The notes under the pieces were generated by a model, which was given only the letters and a program-made list of their open reading frames with translations, had not been told where the DNA came from and searched no databases. A stretch of DNA of 5,425 nt from Anderseniella sp964390445 (GTDB lineage Bacteria; Pseudomonadota; Alphaproteobacteria; Rhizobiales; Aestuariivirgaceae): positions 1 to 5,425 of the forward strand of contig CAYMJJ010000144.1 in NCBI GenBank assembly GCA_964390445.1, written 5' to 3'. The position numbers and the translations under genes were made by a program. This document shows, piece after piece, positions 1-5,352 of this stretch; the stretch's first letter is position 1, and each line of letters opens with the position of its first letter.

Positions 1-766
1 AAGCCCGCCCGCTGACAAGCGCGAACACCAGCAGGTCCACCTGCACAGCCCCTGCCGCAAGAAGTGCGCGGGCACATTCGCTCGCCGTTGAACCAGACGT
101 CATCACGTCGTCCACAAGCACGATACGCGCACCCGCCACCCGCTCCAGGTGCCGTGCTGACACCTCGAATGCACCTTTGACATTGCGCGCCCGCTCACCC
201 TGCTTCAGCCCCACTTGCGAGCGTGTCTGACGGGTACGCAACAGCAGGTCAGGCACCATCTCCACCCCGGACAGGCCGGACAGTTCCCGCGCCAGCAGTG
301 CCGACTGGTTGTAACGCCGCTGCCATAACCGCCACTGGTGCAGCGGCACAGGCACCAGCAGGTCTGCGTCCACCACAATCTCACGGCCCGCATGCAACAT
401 CATCCGCGCCAGTGTAGTCGTCACTTCATGCCGGTCACGATACTTCAGCGCATGTACCAGCGCCTGCGAGGCATCATTGAACACCACGGCCCCGCGTGCC
501 CGGTGCCAGCCCGGCGGTTGCTCGATGGCGCGCGGCGATATCGCACCCGTACCCCCATCATACGCCATCGGTGTGCCGTACACATCGCATACCGGCGCCG
601 ACACCAGCTCCAGGTTGCCCCAACACACCGCGCACAGGCCGCCCGGCGCTGTCACCGGCACCTGGCAGGCATGGCAGGTCTGCGGCACCAGCAGGTTGAG
701 CACACCACTGGCCATCCGCCGCCCGGAACCGAAGACCTGCTGCAAGGCTGGTATCAATCGTCTCAT
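1..766 (-). CDS. comF: ComF family protein (phosphoribosyltransferase fold), 3' end cut by window
   Basis: ComF proteins have a phosphoribosyltransferase-type domain behind an N-terminal zinc ribbon and are linked in some bacteria to DNA uptake; their reaction is not established. 255 codons are open to the window edge. Visible in order: C31-H-A-C34 and C45-A-V-C48, an intact CxxC...CxxC zinc ribbon; a second cysteine site reduced to C60 followed by D-V-Y-G-T-P, as I recall for alphaproteobacterial ComF; LVHALKY at 103-109; LVPVPLHQWRLWQRRYNQS at 137-155; RTRQTRSQVGL at 177-187; ERARNVKGAF at 191-200; and the PRPP-loop motif IVLVDDVMTSGSTA at 215-228. The last visible residues (LLVFALVSGRA) resemble the usual C-terminus, so only a few codons are probably missing. 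The ATG at 766 is chosen because it gives the usual spacing to the zinc ribbon. An in-frame ATG at 811, with AGG seven bases upstream, would add 15 residues. The gene is divergent from the methyltransferase. Confidence 0.93.
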   Translation of the reverse strand, partial: MRRLIPALQQVFGSGRRMASGVLNLLVPQTCHACQVPVTAPGGLCAVCWGNLELVSAPVCDVYGTPMAYDGGTGAISPRAIEQPPGWHRARGAVVFNDASQALVHALKYRDRHEVTTTLARMMLHAGREIVVDADLLVPVPLHQWRLWQRRYNQSALLARELSGLSGVEMVPDLLLRTRQTRSQVGLKQGERARNVKGAFEVSARHLERVAGARIVLVDDVMTSGSTASECARALLAAGAVQVDLLVFALVSGRA

Positions 767-777
767 CCGCCAAGGAT

Positions 778-792
778 TGCCTGCCTGCCTGC
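778..792. repeat. Short tetranucleotide repeat (TGCC)3TGC
   Basis: Three perfect TGCC units plus TGC lie in the 57 bases between the preferred comF start (766) and the methyltransferase start (824). If comF really starts at 811, the repeat is inside its coding sequence and a slip would shift the frame. Three units are too few to call a phase-variable tract. Confidence 0.4.
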
Positions 793-811
793 ACACTTGC
801 AAGCAACCCAT

Positions 812-818
812 GGAGAGG
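812..818 (+). promoter_or_regulatory. Ribosome binding site of the methyltransferase gene
   Basis: GGAGAGG is a strong Shine-Dalgarno match. Its GGAG core ends 8 bases before a GTG at 824 but 17 bases before the first in-frame ATG at 833, so it favours the GTG start. On the opposite strand the same bases abut the alternative comF start at 811. Confidence 0.6.
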
Positions 819-823
819 CCTAT

Positions 824-1708
824 GTGAAAACCATGACCAACCCGGCACCCAACCTGTTCGACACCCGCCTGATCTCGCAACGGCTGGCCCGCACCCGTGA
901 CGCCGGCCGCCAACCGGCCTTCCTCGAACGTCTCGCGGCCGACGAACTGGCTGGCCGGCTCGGCCTGATCACGCGCCGTTTTGCCAAGGTCGGGCTGGTT
1001 TCGTTCGATGCTGATCGACTGGCCGGCCTCATCGCACCGGAGCTGGCGGAAGGTGCCACTGTTACCCGTCTGCCTGTGCTGTCTGACGATGGCCTGGCGC
1101 TTGAGACCACACCCCTGCCCGAAGCAGCCTTCGACTGCCTGATCGTGACCGCCGGCCTTGAGTGGATCAACGATCTGCCCGGCGCGCTCAGCCGGTTGCA
1201 GCGCGCCCTGGTGCCGGACGGGGTCATGCTGGCGGCCATGCTGGGCGGCGATACCTTGAGCGAACTTCGCCTCGCCTGGCTGCAAACGGAAGCCGATCTC
1301 ACCGGTGGTGCATCGCCACGGGTTGCCCCGTTCGTTGATGTGCGTGATGCAGGCGGCCTGTTGCAACGAGCAGGCTTTGCCTTGCCCGTGGCCGACACCG
1401 ACCGGCTGACCGTGCGCTATGACGGGGCACTTGCCCTGATGCAGGAGTTGAAATCATTCGGCCTGGCCAATGGCCTGGTCGACCGGCGCCGCACCATCAC
1501 GCCCGCTCACCTGCTGGCGCGGGTCTGCGCTGCCTATGACCATGCCAACCGCGATGGCGACGGGCGGGTGCGGGCCACCTTCCAGTTGTTGTACCTGACC
1601 GGTTGGTCGCCGCACGAAAGCCAGCAGAAGCCGCTGCGGCCAGGCTCGGCGAAGGCAAGCCTCGCCGATGCCCTCAACGTCACCGAACGCAAGCTGCCCC
1701 GCGACTAG
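824..1708 (+). CDS. SAM-dependent methyltransferase-fold protein, NDUFAF5/BioC-like
   Basis: This 294-residue protein resembles the alphaproteobacterial family related to mitochondrial NDUFAF5, an assembly factor that hydroxylates an arginine of a complex I subunit. Features match by memory: NLFDTRLISQRLAR at 10-23; FDCLIVTAGLEWINDLPGAL at 103-122 (motif II/post-II, the usual place of SALALHWVNDLPG); LVPDGVMLAAMLGGDTLSEL at 129-148; GGASPRVAPFVDVRDAGGLL at 161-180, then QRAGF; and near the C-terminus LTGWSPHESQQKPLRPGSAK. The usual glycine-rich SAM motif I is not recognisable: where D-L-G-x-x-x-G is expected there is VGLVSFDADRLAG (56-68). SAM binding is therefore uncertain. GTG 824 is preferred over ATG 833 because of the GGAGAGG site. 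The open frame runs further upstream, to 338, but that part lies antisense to comF. Activity and substrate cannot be read from the sequence; an assembly role in respiratory complex I is inference from the family. Confidence 0.88.
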   Translation: MKTMTNPAPNLFDTRLISQRLARTRDAGRQPAFLERLAADELAGRLGLITRRFAKVGLVSFDADRLAGLIAPELAEGATVTRLPVLSDDGLALETTPLPEAAFDCLIVTAGLEWINDLPGALSRLQRALVPDGVMLAAMLGGDTLSELRLAWLQTEADLTGGASPRVAPFVDVRDAGGLLQRAGFALPVADTDRLTVRYDGALALMQELKSFGLANGLVDRRRTITPAHLLARVCAAYDHANRDGDGRVRATFQLLYLTGWSPHESQQKPLRPGSAKASLADALNVTERKLPRD

Positions 1709-1718
1709 AGCACCAGCC

Positions 1719-1732
1719 CGGCTGTTCAGCCG
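1719..1732. other. Palindrome between convergent genes, possible weak stem-loop
   Basis: CGGCTG-TT-CAGCCG forms a 6-bp perfect inverted repeat; the two-base spacer would open the last pair to make a four-base loop. It sits in the 17-base gap between the methyltransferase stop (1708) and the small ORF stop (1726-1728), overlapping the latter. No T-run follows on either strand, so it is not a standard intrinsic terminator, although the convergent location would suit transcript 3'-end formation. Confidence 0.3.
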
Positions 1733-1869
1733 CCGATCAGCGTGCCGCCGATCACCACCAGCGTGGTCATGATGGCGGCAGTCATGCCAACGGCAAGCAC
1801 CGCGTAATCGCGGGTCACCGGGCGGCGTGCATCGGCCTGTGGCCGTGCCTCGATACGAGAAGTTCTCAT
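1726..1869 (-). CDS. Small single-span membrane protein, 47 aa, function unknown
   Basis: I do not recognise this protein with certainty. It has a basic, hydrophilic N-terminus (MRTSRIEARPQADARRPVTR, 1-20, with six arginines) followed by one hydrophobic stretch, YAVLAVGMTAAIMTTLVVIG at 22-41, and a short glycine-rich tail (GTLIGG). By the positive-inside rule the N-terminus should be cytoplasmic. The plan of a charged leader followed by an acidic residue (D21), Y22 and a hydrophobic helix recalls Flp/type IVb pilins (consensus near IEYGLIAA), but there is no clear prepilin peptidase site and the tail is very short, so that link is speculative. GGGGA lies 9 bases before the ATG. The gene is co-directional with mutT, 115 bases downstream of it, and its stop lies 17 bases from the convergent methyltransferase. 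Having the right ORF layout and a clean membrane span supports it, but homology was not tested. Confidence 0.6.
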   Translation of the reverse strand: MRTSRIEARPQADARRPVTRDYAVLAVGMTAAIMTTLVVIGGTLIGG

Positions 1870-1984
1870 TGTCCAACGTCCCCAAACTCACTGACTGTGC
1901 GCGCCTGGTGTCGGCCTTGTTGACCGGCGATCACCAGCTACGGGACGTGAACGGAAACGGTTTTGCCTTAAGCGAGACCGGTCC

Positions 1985-2392
1985 TCAAACCAGGTCGATG
2001 AGATGCGCGATCAGCGGCTCATCGGCCGGTGGCATCGGAAAGCTGCGCAGGCGGTTTGGCCTGACCCACTCCAGGCCGCTGTGTTCGTGCCGTGAGACTT
2101 CACCTTTCCATCGCCGGCACACGTAAAGTGGCATCAGCAGGTGAAAGTCCTCGTAGGCATGACTGGCAAACGTCAGCGGCGCCAGGCAGGCCTCGGTCAC
2201 GTCGATCCCCAGCTCTTCCTTCAGCTCGCGAATGAGTGCGGCTTCAGGCTGCTCCCCCGGTTCGACCTTGCCACCGGGAAACTCCCACAGTCCGGCAAGG
2301 TTCTTACCTTCGGGCCGCTGGGCGATCAGGACTCTTCCATCCGCATCAACCAGCGCGCAGGCAACGACGAGAACGAGCTTCTTTCCGTTCAT
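1985..2392 (-). CDS. mutT: MutT-family Nudix hydrolase (8-oxo-dGTP diphosphatase type)
   Basis: This 135-residue cytoplasmic Nudix enzyme has the size of MutT. Such enzymes hydrolyse oxidised (deoxy)nucleoside triphosphates such as 8-oxo-dGTP to the monophosphate plus pyrophosphate, preventing A:T to C:G transversions. The 23-residue Nudix box is complete at 41-63: G41, five residues, E47, seven residues, then R55-E56-L57-K58-E59-E60-L61-G62-I63, containing the metal-binding glutamates. Upstream, VLIAQRPEGKNLAGLWEFPG (21-40) is the MutT signature: QRP and the GLWEFPGGK segment are typical of the 8-oxo-dGTPase branch rather than of general Nudix proteins. The strand plan before and after the box also fits. 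The ATG at 2392 opens directly with the first strand (KKLVLVVACALVD); no strong Shine-Dalgarno is seen, only GGTGG nine bases upstream. It lies 113 bases downstream of argJ on the same strand. Confidence 0.93.
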   Translation of the reverse strand: MNGKKLVLVVACALVDADGRVLIAQRPEGKNLAGLWEFPGGKVEPGEQPEAALIRELKEELGIDVTEACLAPLTFASHAYEDFHLLMPLYVCRRWKGEVSRHEHSGLEWVRPNRLRSFPMPPADEPLIAHLIDLV

Positions 2393-2431
2393 GTCCGTGA
2401 ACCACCATGAGGATTGAAAGTTAACAGGGCA

Positions 2432-2445
2432 GGTAAAGTCTTACC
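2432..2445. other. Small stem-loop in the argJ-mutT gap
   Basis: GGTAA-AGTC-TTACC makes a 5-bp stem with a four-base loop, 40 bases before mutT on the minus strand. It is too short and lacks a T-run, so it is not a convincing terminator; it could be chance. Confidence 0.2.
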
Positions 2446-2480
2446 CGTTCAGGTGCTGCAAAACCCGGATTGTGCTGGCA

Positions 2481-2501
2481 CGGTTACCAAAGTCCGAACC
2501 G
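2481..2501. other. Small inverted repeat just after the argJ stop
   Basis: CGGTT and AACCG are separated by 11 bases, starting 5 bases beyond the argJ stop codon (2506-2508) on the minus strand. No T-run follows. It may give some 3'-end structure to an argJ message, but it is weak evidence for termination, and argJ and mutT may be co-transcribed. Confidence 0.2.
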
Positions 2502-2505
2502 GCGG

Positions 2506-3750
2506 TCAGCTTCTATACGACCCGTTAATATCGATGTAGCCATGTGTCAGGTCGCAGGTCCACACCGTGGCACGGCCCTTGCCCACGCCCACGTCGGTCT
2601 GGATGTCGATGCTCTGGCCCTTCATGTGACCGATTACGTCGGCCTCATTGTAGCCGGGGTGAATGCCCCCTTTCGAGGTGATCAGCACGCCACCGATCTT
2701 CACCTTCAGCTTGTCGCGGTCGGCTTTTTCGCCGGACTTGCCCACCGCCATCACGATGCGGCCCCAGTTGGCGTCCTCACCGGCAATGGCGGTCTTGACC
2801 AGAGGTGAGTTGCCGATTGCCAGCCCGATTCGCCGGGCCGCGATATCGCTCTCAGCTCCCGTCACGGTGATGCTGACGAACTTGCTTGCCCCTTCCCCGT
2901 CCCTGACGATCTGGTGAGCGAGATCCTGCAGCACCTCGTCCAGCGCCTTGCGAAACGGCTTCAGCTTCGCATCGCCGATGGAGTTCAGGCCCTTGGTGTC
3001 ATTGCCTGCCTTGGCCGTCGCGCATAGCAGCAACGTATCGGAAGTCGAGGTATCGCCATCGACGGTAATCGAGTTGAAGCTCGTGTCGCACGAGGCCGCC
3101 AGCATCTTCTGCAGCAGGCCCTTTGGCAACTTTGCGTCGGTGAACACGAAGCCCAGCGTCGTCGCCATGTCAGGCGCAATCATGCCGGAGCCCTTGGCGA
3201 AGCCGTTGATCGTCACGGTCTTGCCGCCAAGTCTTGCTGTCGCCGTTGACACCTTTGCAAACGTGTCCGTTGTCATGATTGCCTTGGCCGCTGCGAGCCA
3301 GTTGTTGCCGGTGGCGGCCGCTGCCATGCCGGCCAGCCTCGATGCAATCGGCTCGGGATCAAGGTCCATGCCGATCACGCCAGTGGATGCAACGAACACC
3401 TCTTCTGCGCTGGCACCGGTAGCCGCAGTCGCAGCTTTCACGGTTGCACGCACCGCGCGTTCACCTGCCTTTCCGGTAAACGCATTGGCATTGCCCGCAT
3501 TGACAACGATGGCGCGCGCCCTGCCGCCTTTCAGGTTGGCACGGCACAGGTCCACCGGTGCCGAACAGGTTTTCGACCGGGTCAGCACGCCCGCCACCGC
3601 AGTCCCCTTGTCCAGCACGCACAGCAGCAGGTCGTCGCGGCCCTTGTAGCGGGTGCCGGTTTCAGCTGTTGCCAGTCGCACCCCGTCAATGGGCGGCAAC
3701 TCGGCAAGGGTTTTGGGGGCAAGCGGAGAGACAGGCAGAGCCTTGGCCAT
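2506..3750 (-). CDS. argJ: Bifunctional glutamate N-acetyltransferase / amino-acid acetyltransferase ArgJ
   Basis: ArgJ transfers acetyl from N-acetylornithine to glutamate, regenerating N-acetylglutamate in the cyclic arginine pathway; many orthologues also use acetyl-CoA. The 414-residue length is normal. The enzyme is an Ntn-fold precursor that cuts itself before a threonine. Here the site is KGSGMIAPDMATTLGF (186-201), with cleavage expected between A196 and T197, making T197 the N-terminal nucleophile of the beta chain. The oxyanion-hole pair T123-G124 is in VASTGVIGMDLDP (120-132). Also visible are VVNAGNANAFTG (82-93), IMTTDTFAK (158-166), FNSITVDGDTSTSDT in the beta chain, the GEGASKF segment, and a C-terminus of HGYIDINGSYRS, close to the family's conserved ending. 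The ATG at 3750 has GGAAA seven bases upstream and gives a normal N-terminus. The second function (acetyl-CoA-dependent) cannot be told from the sequence alone. It lies between the parvulin (155 bases upstream of the argJ start) and mutT, all on one strand. Confidence 0.97.
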   Translation of the reverse strand: MAKALPVSPLAPKTLAELPPIDGVRLATAETGTRYKGRDDLLLCVLDKGTAVAGVLTRSKTCSAPVDLCRANLKGGRARAIVVNAGNANAFTGKAGERAVRATVKAATAATGASAEEVFVASTGVIGMDLDPEPIASRLAGMAAAATGNNWLAAAKAIMTTDTFAKVSTATARLGGKTVTINGFAKGSGMIAPDMATTLGFVFTDAKLPKGLLQKMLAASCDTSFNSITVDGDTSTSDTLLLCATAKAGNDTKGLNSIGDAKLKPFRKALDEVLQDLAHQIVRDGEGASKFVSITVTGAESDIAARRIGLAIGNSPLVKTAIAGEDANWGRIVMAVGKSGEKADRDKLKVKIGGVLITSKGGIHPGYNEADVIGHMKGQSIDIQTDVGVGKGRATVWTCDLTHGYIDINGSYRS

Positions 3751-3888
3751 GGCGGGATTTCCAGCAGGTTGCGGCGCATCGGGCGCACGCTTTTGAACGT
3801 CAAGTCGCGCACATTGCCGTCAACCGGGTGGACACTTCAAGAGCCGAGTTGTACCAGCGCCTTGAGGACACCGGTCCGGAACTGTTTC

Positions 3889-3907
3889 AGCCCGTGCGAA
3901 GCGGGCT
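3889..3907. other. GC-rich stem-loop at the end of the parvulin gene
   Basis: AGCCCG and CGGGCT form a perfect 6-bp GC-rich stem with a seven-base loop (TGCGAAG on plus, CTTCGCA on minus). It overlaps the parvulin stop codon (3906-3908) and faces the 155-base gap to argJ. On the minus strand it is followed by GAAACAG rather than a T-run, so it is not a standard intrinsic terminator. It may stabilise the 3' end or dampen read-through into argJ. Confidence 0.35.
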
Positions 3908-4853
3908 ACTGCGAATCGCCGCGGTCCGACTTGCCACCCGTCGATGGCTGCTGGACAGCACCGGGTGTTGCAGGAACCCTGCCTTCGGTCTGCAGCGCCT
4001 GGCGCTTCTTCTCGGCCTCGTCCTGCATCTTCTTGAGGTCTTCGTCGAGCACTTCGATCTTGCCGGTGCCGCGCAACTCCAGAACCTTGTCCTGAACGGC
4101 CTTGCGCAGCAACACCAGCCGGATCGGGTCCTTTACGCTGTCAAACGGCTGGGCACCGCCTTCCTGCACGTCTTCAAGCTTGATGATGTGCCAGCCGAAG
4201 TCGGTCTTCACCGGTGGCGACACGTCACCCTTGTTCATGGCGAACACGGCCTTGGAGAATTCCGGCACCATTTCACCGGCGGTGAAGAAGCCCAGGTCGC
4301 CCCCGTAATCACGTGAGCCGTCCAGCGACATCTGCTTGGCGACATCTTCGAACTTCTCGCCGGCTTCTAGCCGTTGCTGCACGGCCCTGGCGTCCTCTTC
4401 CGAGTTGACCAGGATATGGCGCGCGCGCGCGCGTTTCTCGGTTGGTACCTTGGCCGCTTCGCGCTCGTAGGCAGCGCGAATGGCGTCTTCGGTAACCGAC
4501 GGTGCCAGCGTATCGGTGAAGAACGCATCACGCAGCGCCTTGGCCTGGTAGAACTTCAACCGGCGCTTGTATTCCTCGGACTCGGTCACGTTCTGCTTTA
4601 GCGCTTCCTGGGCCAGCAGGTGGCGTTCGATCAGGTATTCCACGATGAACGCAAAACGCAGGTTGGCCGGCACCTGTTCAAGCTGCGGACGCAGGTCGTC
4701 GGACGCCAGCTCGATTTCCTTGACGGTAATGTTGTAGCCGTTGACCTTGGCCACGACCTTGTCCATCCCGGTGCCGTCCTGGGCGGTGGCCATACCGGTA
4801 CAGGCCAGAAAGGCAACGAGTGCCAGTGCGTATTTCGGATTTGCGAATTTCAT
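3906..4853 (-). CDS. Exported parvulin-type peptidyl-prolyl cis-trans isomerase
   Basis: This 315-residue protein should help fold exported proteins in the periplasm by isomerising prolyl bonds. Residues 1-24 are a signal peptide: K2 and K7, a hydrophobic core YALALVAFLAC (8-18), and an ATA-Q cleavage site after A24. A lipoprotein site at C18 is possible but poor (FLAC). Residues 33-130 form the SurA/PrsA-like N-terminal helical chaperone domain, starting VVAKVNGYNITVKEIE. The rotamase domain is about 142-228: ARHILV with H146, YGGDLGFFTAGEMVPEFSKAVF without its first residues at 184-204 (M195 and F199 conserved), and FGWHIIKLED with H222. A charged, likely flexible tail rich in K, E, Q, P and G follows (about 268-315). 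ATG 4853 was chosen over an upstream in-frame ATG (4952) because only it opens with the signal peptide. It is divergent from secA, whose product exports such substrates, and upstream of argJ. Confidence 0.92.
   Translation of the reverse strand: MKFANPKYALALVAFLACTGMATAQDGTGMDKVVAKVNGYNITVKEIELASDDLRPQLEQVPANLRFAFIVEYLIERHLLAQEALKQNVTESEEYKRRLKFYQAKALRDAFFTDTLAPSVTEDAIRAAYEREAAKVPTEKRARARHILVNSEEDARAVQQRLEAGEKFEDVAKQMSLDGSRDYGGDLGFFTAGEMVPEFSKAVFAMNKGDVSPPVKTDFGWHIIKLEDVQEGGAQPFDSVKDPIRLVLLRKAVQDKVLELRGTGKIEVLDEDLKKMQDEAEKKRQALQTEGRVPATPGAVQQPSTGGKSDRGDSQ
4419..4433. repeat. 15-base alternating GC run inside the parvulin gene
   Basis: Seven GC units plus G occur in the coding strand of the parvulin gene, where they encode the R-A-R-A-R stretch just before the active-site H146 of ARHILV. 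The amino acids fit the family, so this is probably codon choice in a GC-rich genome, but alternating CG runs are slippage- and Z-DNA-prone. A one-unit change would shift the frame before the catalytic domain. Confidence 0.6.
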
Positions 4854-4983
4854 ACTTCTAGAACACCAAACTTGATTGCGGCCTCGAATTGCCGGCCCGG
4901 GAAGCAGTATGCACCGCGCGTTGATCCGTTGTACCGGCGCTAATGCCCCCAAAATCGGGCGACATTAAGCCATTCGAAACCAT

Positions 4984-5012
4984 CTTGACCTGCTCGATTG
5001 CGCGCACAATGC
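4984..5012 (+). promoter_or_regulatory. Weak candidate sigma-70-type promoter toward secA
   Basis: CTTGAC, the typical alphaproteobacterial -35 core, is followed after 17 bases by CAATGC, a poor -10 match. It would give a secA leader of more than 330 bases. Only the -35 is good, so this is tentative. Confidence 0.2.
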
Positions 5013-5221
5013 CCACATTCTCCCGGTTTGTTCAAGAGTGCCGCGCGCGTCACCTCACGCCGGGTCGCGGCAAATTTGATCGCTTGGTTCGCTTGAATCG
5101 CACCAATCCGGCGATTACTTGCTGTCGAGGCCGGTGACGTGTGCTATTTGCCGTCTTCCAATCCCTGCATTTTTTCCGAATGCGTTGCCCTTTTGCCACA
5201 GTTATTGCGGCTCCGCGCCAA

Positions 5222-5250
5222 CTTGACTAAACAGTGATCACAACCAAGCA
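5222..5250 (+). promoter_or_regulatory. Weak candidate secA-proximal promoter
   Basis: A second CTTGAC followed by 17 bases and CAAGCA. The -10 match is poor. The palindrome GTGATCAC lies within the spacer, where a regulator could bind, but no specific regulator can be named. Its distance (about 100 bases) to the secA ATG is reasonable. Confidence 0.25.
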
Positions 5251-5341
5251 GCAATTTGCGCCATTGCATGGCAAGCGCCACTGGCTCAGACAGGACGAAC
5301 TTCAACGCCGCCATCAAGACCGGCGCATCACAGACAACCCC

Positions 5342-5346
5342 AAGGA
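5342..5346 (+). promoter_or_regulatory. Ribosome binding site of secA
   Basis: AAGGA lies 6 bases before the ATG at 5353 and fixes this start; the nearby out-of-frame ATG at 5348 is too close to the site to be used. Confidence 0.75.
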
Positions 5347-5352
5347 CATGCC

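Larger units (their letters stand above)
4854..5352. other. 499-base intergenic leader between divergent parvulin and secA genes
   Basis: No convincing gene is seen here. GC content is visibly lower in parts than in the flanking genes. It must hold the promoters of both divergent genes. A 64-codon ORF (4943-5137, plus) and a 16-residue ORF (5180-5230, plus) lack ribosome binding sites and recognisable composition. GTGATCAC at 5234-5241 is a short palindrome. GCGCCA occurs three times near secA (5215, 5258 and 5275), and GCCAT-TGC-ATGGC (5260-5272) can form a small hairpin. No known riboswitch or arrest-peptide motif was recognised by eye. Confidence 0.7.

Noticed and set aside
338..823. Long upstream extension of the methyltransferase reading frame
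   Set aside because: It lies antisense to well-conserved comF codons, reads as low-complexity H/R/P-rich protein, and the strong GGAGAGG site supports a start at 824.
1454..1891. 145-codon minus-strand ORF overlapping the small membrane gene in another frame
   Set aside because: Composition is R/H/G-rich as in shadow frames; the 47-codon frame gives a clean transmembrane segment instead.
2948..3649. 233-codon plus-strand ORF opposite argJ
   Set aside because: It mirrors argJ codons in a GC-rich gene, has no family motifs, and argJ is unmistakable on the other strand.
3798..3823. Two TTGACG boxes on the minus strand upstream of argJ as a promoter
   Set aside because: Neither has an acceptable -10 hexamer at 16-18 bases, so a dedicated argJ promoter cannot be supported.
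3558..4316. 252-codon plus-strand ORF spanning argJ and the parvulin gene
   Set aside because: It is antisense to two conserved genes and to the gap between them, with no recognisable protein features.
4854..4952. 33-codon N-terminal extension of the parvulin
   Set aside because: It would bury the signal peptide inside the protein; the start at 4853 opens directly with a normal signal sequence.
4905..5036. Minus-strand promoter for the parvulin gene (CTTGAA near 5036, CATACT near 4910)
   Set aside because: The hexamers are not correctly paired with each other or with good partners, so no specific promoter is called.
4943..5137. 64-codon ORF upstream of secA as a possible leader or arrest peptide
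   Set aside because: No ribosome binding site, no hydrophobic export signal and no known arrest motif; it ends more than 200 bases before secA.
5180..5230. 16-residue ORF (MRCPFATVIAAPRQLD) in the secA leader
   Set aside because: No Shine-Dalgarno sequence and too short; the A-P-R near its end is not enough to call an arrest peptide.
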